Positions 5,732 to 8,388 of a stretch of 8,388 nt of DNA are shown one piece after another (the first letter of the stretch is position 1; each line of letters starts with the position of its first letter). A program made the position numbers and the translations under genes. The DNA is from Collinsella sp944321445 (GTDB lineage Bacteria > Actinomycetota > Coriobacteriia > Coriobacteriales > Coriobacteriaceae), in NCBI RefSeq assembly GCF_030371825.1, contig NZ_JAUDDM010000023.1, one strand, 5' to 3'. The notes below the pieces were generated by a model. That model saw only the letters and a program-made list of their open reading frames with translations. It made no database searches and had not been told where the DNA came from.

Positions 5732-6916
5732 ATGTTCTGTAGCAAATGCGGAGCACAGATGCAGGAGAGCGACAAGTTCTGCCCTGCTTGCGGTGCGCCG
5801 AATGCGAAAATGGCGCGGTTGGGGCAGGAGCCCTCGCAGGCCAGCGTCGCTGCCGGGCAAACGGCGGCGGGCGCGACGCAGCAGGCTCCGACGAACGGGC
5901 AGGCGGCATATGGCGCCGGGTTCCCGCAGGCCGGCGCCCCGGGTTTTCCTACAAAAGGCTGCCTTTCCCAGGCGTTCGATGACATCACCAAGGTTCCCGG
6001 TGCCTTCCAGCGCGTGCTGCAGATTGCGTTTCTGCCCGGCGTGATTGCCGTGGTGTCGGTCATCGCGCTCATCGTGCCCGTGATCGGGTGGGTGGTGTGC
6101 CCCATCGGCTTGCTGCTGTCGGCGGCAGCGGGCATTTGCGCCAATGGCTATGCCATCGAATGGGGGCGCGAGCTTTCACGCGGCCGTGGATTCGATCGCG
6201 GCGGTTCGATTCTCAAAACCTCCCTGTTCTCGCTCGGCTTCTTTAGCGGCTCGCTCAGCAGCATCATCGGCTTGCTCGCGTTCGTCCCGCTTCTTATCGG
6301 CTATCTGGTCGTTATCTTCGGCGGCGGTGCGGGCGTACTGTTCATCGCCTCCGGCTATCAAGGCTCGTATTACAGCTCGCAGCTTGGCGCGCTGCTCGGC
6401 TTGGGAATCATATTGTTCTTCGTGCTCGTGCTGGTGACGGTCGTGCTGAGCATCCTGCTTTCCATGTTCTCGGATGCTGCTGTGATGCATCTGGCGGTGA
6501 CCGGCCGCGTTGAGTCCGCCTTCGCGCTGGGCAAGGTGTGGAAGCCGTTCAGGCAGCAGATGGGCGCGCTGTTCTGTGCGTCGATCCTGCCCGGAATCAT
6601 CGTGGGTGTCGTCGTTGCGATAATCGACCTCATTCTGTTTGCCATCGCGGGAGGCATCTTCGCATCCTGGTATCGAAACACCCTGTACGGCGACTCGTTG
6701 GGAACGTTTATCTCGCTCGTTCCGCTGCTGGTGGTCGTGGCGGCAATCGTGTTCGTGAGTTGCTGCTCCGGGGCGTTCGCGAGCGTGCTCAAGTACCGCG
6801 CCGTGGGCTACTGGGCGCAGCGCCACGCTTCCGATTGGACGCATGAGGGGGACGAGGACTACACGTTTACGCTTTCGGGCGCTGGACTGGGCCCGTCGAC
6901 GGATACTGTCCGATAG
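5732..6916 (+). CDS. Zinc-ribbon multi-pass membrane protein, DUF4013-like
   Basis: The 394-residue protein starts with a zinc ribbon, Cys3, Cys6, Cys17 and Cys20 in C-x2-C-x10-C-x2-C spacing. A flexible Ala/Gln/Gly-rich linker (about 25-75) follows, then a membrane region with about six to eight hydrophobic segments. FDDITKVPGAFQRVL (from residue 82) before the first segment, a Gly-rich SLGFFSGSLSSIIGLLAF segment and an AVMHLAVTGRVESAFALGKVWKPF loop resemble DUF4013 membrane proteins. The ATG at 5732 has AAGGGGGA (5718-5725) 6 nt upstream and begins directly with the zinc ribbon, so the start is secure. A mildly acidic C-terminal tail ends the protein. No enzyme motif is seen; its biochemical function is unknown. 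It leads a three-gene run of small membrane proteins, two sharing the same N-terminal ribbon. Confidence 0.85.
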   Translation: MFCSKCGAQMQESDKFCPACGAPNAKMARLGQEPSQASVAAGQTAAGATQQAPTNGQAAYGAGFPQAGAPGFPTKGCLSQAFDDITKVPGAFQRVLQIAFLPGVIAVVSVIALIVPVIGWVVCPIGLLLSAAAGICANGYAIEWGRELSRGRGFDRGGSILKTSLFSLGFFSGSLSSIIGLLAFVPLLIGYLVVIFGGGAGVLFIASGYQGSYYSSQLGALLGLGIILFFVLVLVTVVLSILLSMFSDAAVMHLAVTGRVESAFALGKVWKPFRQQMGALFCASILPGIIVGVVVAIIDLILFAIAGGIFASWYRNTLYGDSLGTFISLVPLLVVVAAIVFVSCCSGAFASVLKYRAVGYWAQRHASDWTHEGDEDYTFTLSGAGLGPSTDTVR

Positions 6917-6972
6917 GACACTCGGCACACGTCGCCTCTCCCGTTTCTTTCTTTCAATGTGAGGAGTCACCC

Positions 6973-7563
6973 ATGTTCTGTTCGCACTGCGGTACCCGGA
7001 TTCCCGACAATGCGGCGTTCTGCCCTCAGTGCGGCTCGCCGACAGTGGCAGCCCAACAGCAAACCCAGCAAACCCAGCAAGCCCAGCAACAGTATTATGC
7101 CGCCTCGTCGGCTCCGCAGGCTTCGCAGCAGACGTCATGGCAGCCGCCTGTTCCGGCATACGGTGCCCCCATCGCTGCGGACCGTAATCTTTTCATGTGG
7201 GCATTGTTGACGTTCGTTACCTGCGGAATCTATCACTGGTACTTCGTCTACCGCTTGGCGCAGGATATGAACGCGCTGTGCGAAGGAGACGGCGAGGAGA
7301 CTCCCGGTCTGCTGGTGTTCATCGTGCTCTCGCTGTGCACTTGCGGGTTCTATTCATACTGGTGGGAGTACAAAATTGGCAACCGCCTGCAGCGCAACGC
7401 CCCGCGCTACGGGCTGCTATTCCAAGAGAACGGCACCACCATCATTCTGTGGCAGGTTGTTGGCATGCTGCTGTGCTGCATCGGACCGTTTGTTGCCATG
7501 AACATCATCATCAAGAACACGAACGCCATGGCCACCGCGTACAACGCGCGCCTGGGTCGCTAG
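6973..7563 (+). CDS. Zinc-ribbon DUF4234 membrane protein
   Basis: The 196-residue protein begins MFCSHCG and has Cys3, Cys6, Cys17 and Cys20 in exactly the spacing of the preceding gene product. A Gln-rich linker (about 27-55) contains an in-frame 9-nt repeat encoding QQT, QQT, QQA. The membrane part matches DUF4234: DRNLFMWALLTFVTCGIYHWYFVYRLAQDMN, then SLCTCGFYSYWWEYKIGNRLQ, then a last hydrophobic segment with LLCCIGPF. TCGIY (83-87) and TCGFY (123-127) show an internal duplication. The ATG at 6973 has GAGGAG (6961-6966) 6 nt upstream; the 56-nt gap to the previous gene has no terminator, so the genes are probably co-transcribed. The domain is widespread but uncharacterised as far as I know. 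Confidence 0.88.
   Translation: MFCSHCGTRIPDNAAFCPQCGSPTVAAQQQTQQTQQAQQQYYAASSAPQASQQTSWQPPVPAYGAPIAADRNLFMWALLTFVTCGIYHWYFVYRLAQDMNALCEGDGEETPGLLVFIVLSLCTCGFYSYWWEYKIGNRLQRNAPRYGLLFQENGTTIILWQVVGMLLCCIGPFVAMNIIIKNTNAMATAYNARLGR
7057..7089 (+). repeat. In-frame 9-nt tandem repeat encoding a Gln-rich linker
   Basis: The unit CAGCAAACC occurs twice, then CAGCAAGCC, then CAGCAA, about 3.7 units in all. It lies between the zinc ribbon and the membrane domain of the DUF4234 protein. Copy-number change would lengthen or shorten the linker by three residues without a frameshift. Confidence 0.8.
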
Positions 7564-7575
7564 GGAACGCTGCCG

Positions 7576-8139
7576 GTGGAATGCAAGACGCGCGAGGAAG
7601 CGCCGAGGGGGAAGGGCGGGGACGCTTTGCCCCCGCGCGTGCCCGGAGTGCTGCAGAGCGCCCTGTCGCTCGTGGGCTATGTGGTCGTGGCTGGCTTGGC
7701 CCTCTACCTTACCGACATCGGATGCGTCTTTCGGACGGTAACCGGCATCCCGTGCCCGGGGTGTGGCATGACGCGTGCCTGGCTCGCCGTGTTGCGGCTG
7801 GACTTTGCCGCCGCGCTTGCCTACCATCCGCTGTTTTGGATTGTGCCTGCCGCGATTGCGCTCGTGTGCGTCCAGCAGGCGTGCGGTGAGATCGTGGCTT
7901 GGGCACAGGCGGATTTGGACGACGCTGCGCTGGCTCGCCGCGCGGCCCGTGCCGCATTCGTGTTGCGGCTGTACAACCCTATTCTTATCGCGCTCATCGT
8001 TGCGCTCATCGCGCTGTGGGTCATTCGTTTAGTGGACCCTGTGGACGCCGGCCTGCTATTCGGTGGCATTGCTCCGGCAGGAGTTCCCGCAGACGTCATC
8101 CACCTGCAGCCTCCCGTCTGGACCGATTGGCTCGCATAA
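7576..8139 (+). CDS. DUF2752 membrane protein
   Basis: The 187-residue protein has a short basic N-terminus and a first membrane segment (about 28-47). The DUF2752 signature follows: GIPCPGCGMTRAWLAVLRLDFAAALAYHPLFW, with Cys60 and Cys63 in a CPxCG motif. Two further hydrophobic segments come next (IVPAAIALVCV and PILIALIVALIALWVIRLV). GTG 7576 is chosen because it keeps the reading frame open 12 nt after the previous stop, with AGGGA (7562-7566) upstream. TTG 7627 with a purine-rich stretch before it, and GTG 7639, are credible shorter starts. DUF2752 proteins are of unknown function and in my recollection often neighbour DUF4234 genes. It probably ends the operon, since a long palindrome starts 2 nt after its stop. 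Confidence 0.85.
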   Translation: MECKTREEAPRGKGGDALPPRVPGVLQSALSLVGYVVVAGLALYLTDIGCVFRTVTGIPCPGCGMTRAWLAVLRLDFAAALAYHPLFWIVPAAIALVCVQQACGEIVAWAQADLDDAALARRAARAAFVLRLYNPILIALIVALIALWVIRLVDPVDAGLLFGGIAPAGVPADVIHLQPPVWTDWLA

Positions 8140-8141
8140 TG

Positions 8142-8172
8142 GACGCACTTCTCCCCTGGGGAGAAGTGCGTC
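8142..8172 (+). repeat. 31-nt perfect palindrome, copy 2
   Basis: GACGCACTTCTCCCC (8142-8156), a central T, then GGGGAGAAGTGCGTC (8158-8172): a fully paired 15-bp inverted repeat, identical to copy 1 except for the last base. It begins two bases after the stop codon of the DUF2752 gene and could act as its terminator or mRNA 3' end. Confidence 0.85.
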
Positions 8173-8185
8173 GGTTCGAAGGTCA

Positions 8186-8326
8186 ATGCAAAAAGTCGGG
8201 ACTTTGGGCGGATTTTTGGGGCCGGGTCCGTATCGGCGTCCTTTCTGCCTGCGGAAACGCGAGGTCAGAGAGCCGCTTGTCTGGACCCGGGACGAAAAAT
8301 CCGCCCAAAGTCCCGACTTTTTGCAT
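8186..8326 (+). repeat. 141-nt inverted repeat with 32-bp perfect arms
   Basis: The left arm (8186-8217, starting ATGCAAAAAGTCGGGAC) is the exact reverse complement of the right arm (8295-8326). After a 4x4 internal mismatch, CCGGGTCC (8222-8229) pairs with GGACCCGG (8283-8290), leaving a loop of about 53 nt. Each arm also holds its own small palindrome of AAAGTC and GACTTT. As RNA this is a very stable hairpin; as DNA it resembles a small non-autonomous palindromic element. No transposase is seen in it. Confidence 0.85.
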
Positions 8327-8388
8327 AGGGAGCCTCGCGGGAAAAAACAGGGTGTGGCAAACCTGTCCCAAAAGAGGTCAAAGTGGCG
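8327..8388 (+). other. Intergenic tail at the window end
   Basis: No gene was recognised. A stretch CCTGTCCCA (8362-8370) is the reverse complement of TGGGACAGG at 5547-5555 in the gap after metQ, suggesting another piece of the intergenic repeat family begins here and continues past the window. Confidence 0.35.

Noticed and set aside
5428..6144. Minus-strand ORF of 238 codons spanning the gap after metQ and the start of the zinc-ribbon gene
   Set aside because: Its sequence crosses the palindromic repeats and the antisense of a clear zinc ribbon, and it has no domain features.
6176..7159. Minus-strand ORF of 327 codons opposite the DUF4013-like and DUF4234 genes
   Set aside because: It has a charged His/Arg/Glu/Gln-rich shadow composition and overlaps two real genes and their intergenic gap.
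8183..8371. Minus-strand 62-codon ORF inside the end-of-window inverted repeat
   Set aside because: It is formed almost entirely by the two arms of the inverted repeat and has no ribosome binding site; the repeat structure explains it.

Overview
This is a GC-rich bacterial window with every credible gene on the + strand. GC-rich third codon positions, GTG and TTG starts, a likely leaderless leader peptide, a twin-arginine lipoprotein signal and an AmaP/DUF2273/Asp23 cluster together suggest a gut-type actinobacterium of the Coriobacteriia, possibly Collinsella. That placement is inference from gene content and style, not from a database match.

Layout. (1) Positions 1-87 look like the last codons of an upstream gene. 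A strong hairpin (104-134) follows, then yebC (159-965), which ends at a clear intrinsic terminator (1003-1038). (2) Positions 1213-2716 hold a three-gene envelope cluster: an AmaP-like two-TM anchor, a DUF2273 membrane protein and an Asp23/Gls24 protein. Hairpins without a T-run follow. (3) Positions 2828-5480 are a complete methionine importer operon, metN-metI-metQ. It is preceded by a promoter and by a small ORF whose ATG lies 7 nt after the -10 box. This ORF encodes a 36-residue peptide containing MMMVMMM, which looks like a methionine-sensing leader peptide. The RNA just after the Met codons is complementary to the metN Shine-Dalgarno region. MetN lacks the C-terminal NIL domain that gives feedback control in the E. 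coli protein, so control at the leader may take its place. MetQ carries a twin-arginine-like lipoprotein signal. (4) Positions 5732-8139 hold three uncharacterised membrane proteins in tandem: zinc ribbon plus a DUF4013-like region, zinc ribbon plus DUF4234, and DUF2752. (5) The spaces after metQ and after the DUF2752 gene share a nearly identical 31-nt palindrome. Each is followed by related palindromic sequence, including a 141-nt inverted repeat with 32-bp perfect arms near the window end. These look like a family of dispersed intergenic repeats.

The strongest candidate for something undescribed is the met leader peptide and its RNA switch. Next come the intergenic palindromic repeat family and the zinc-ribbon membrane trio.
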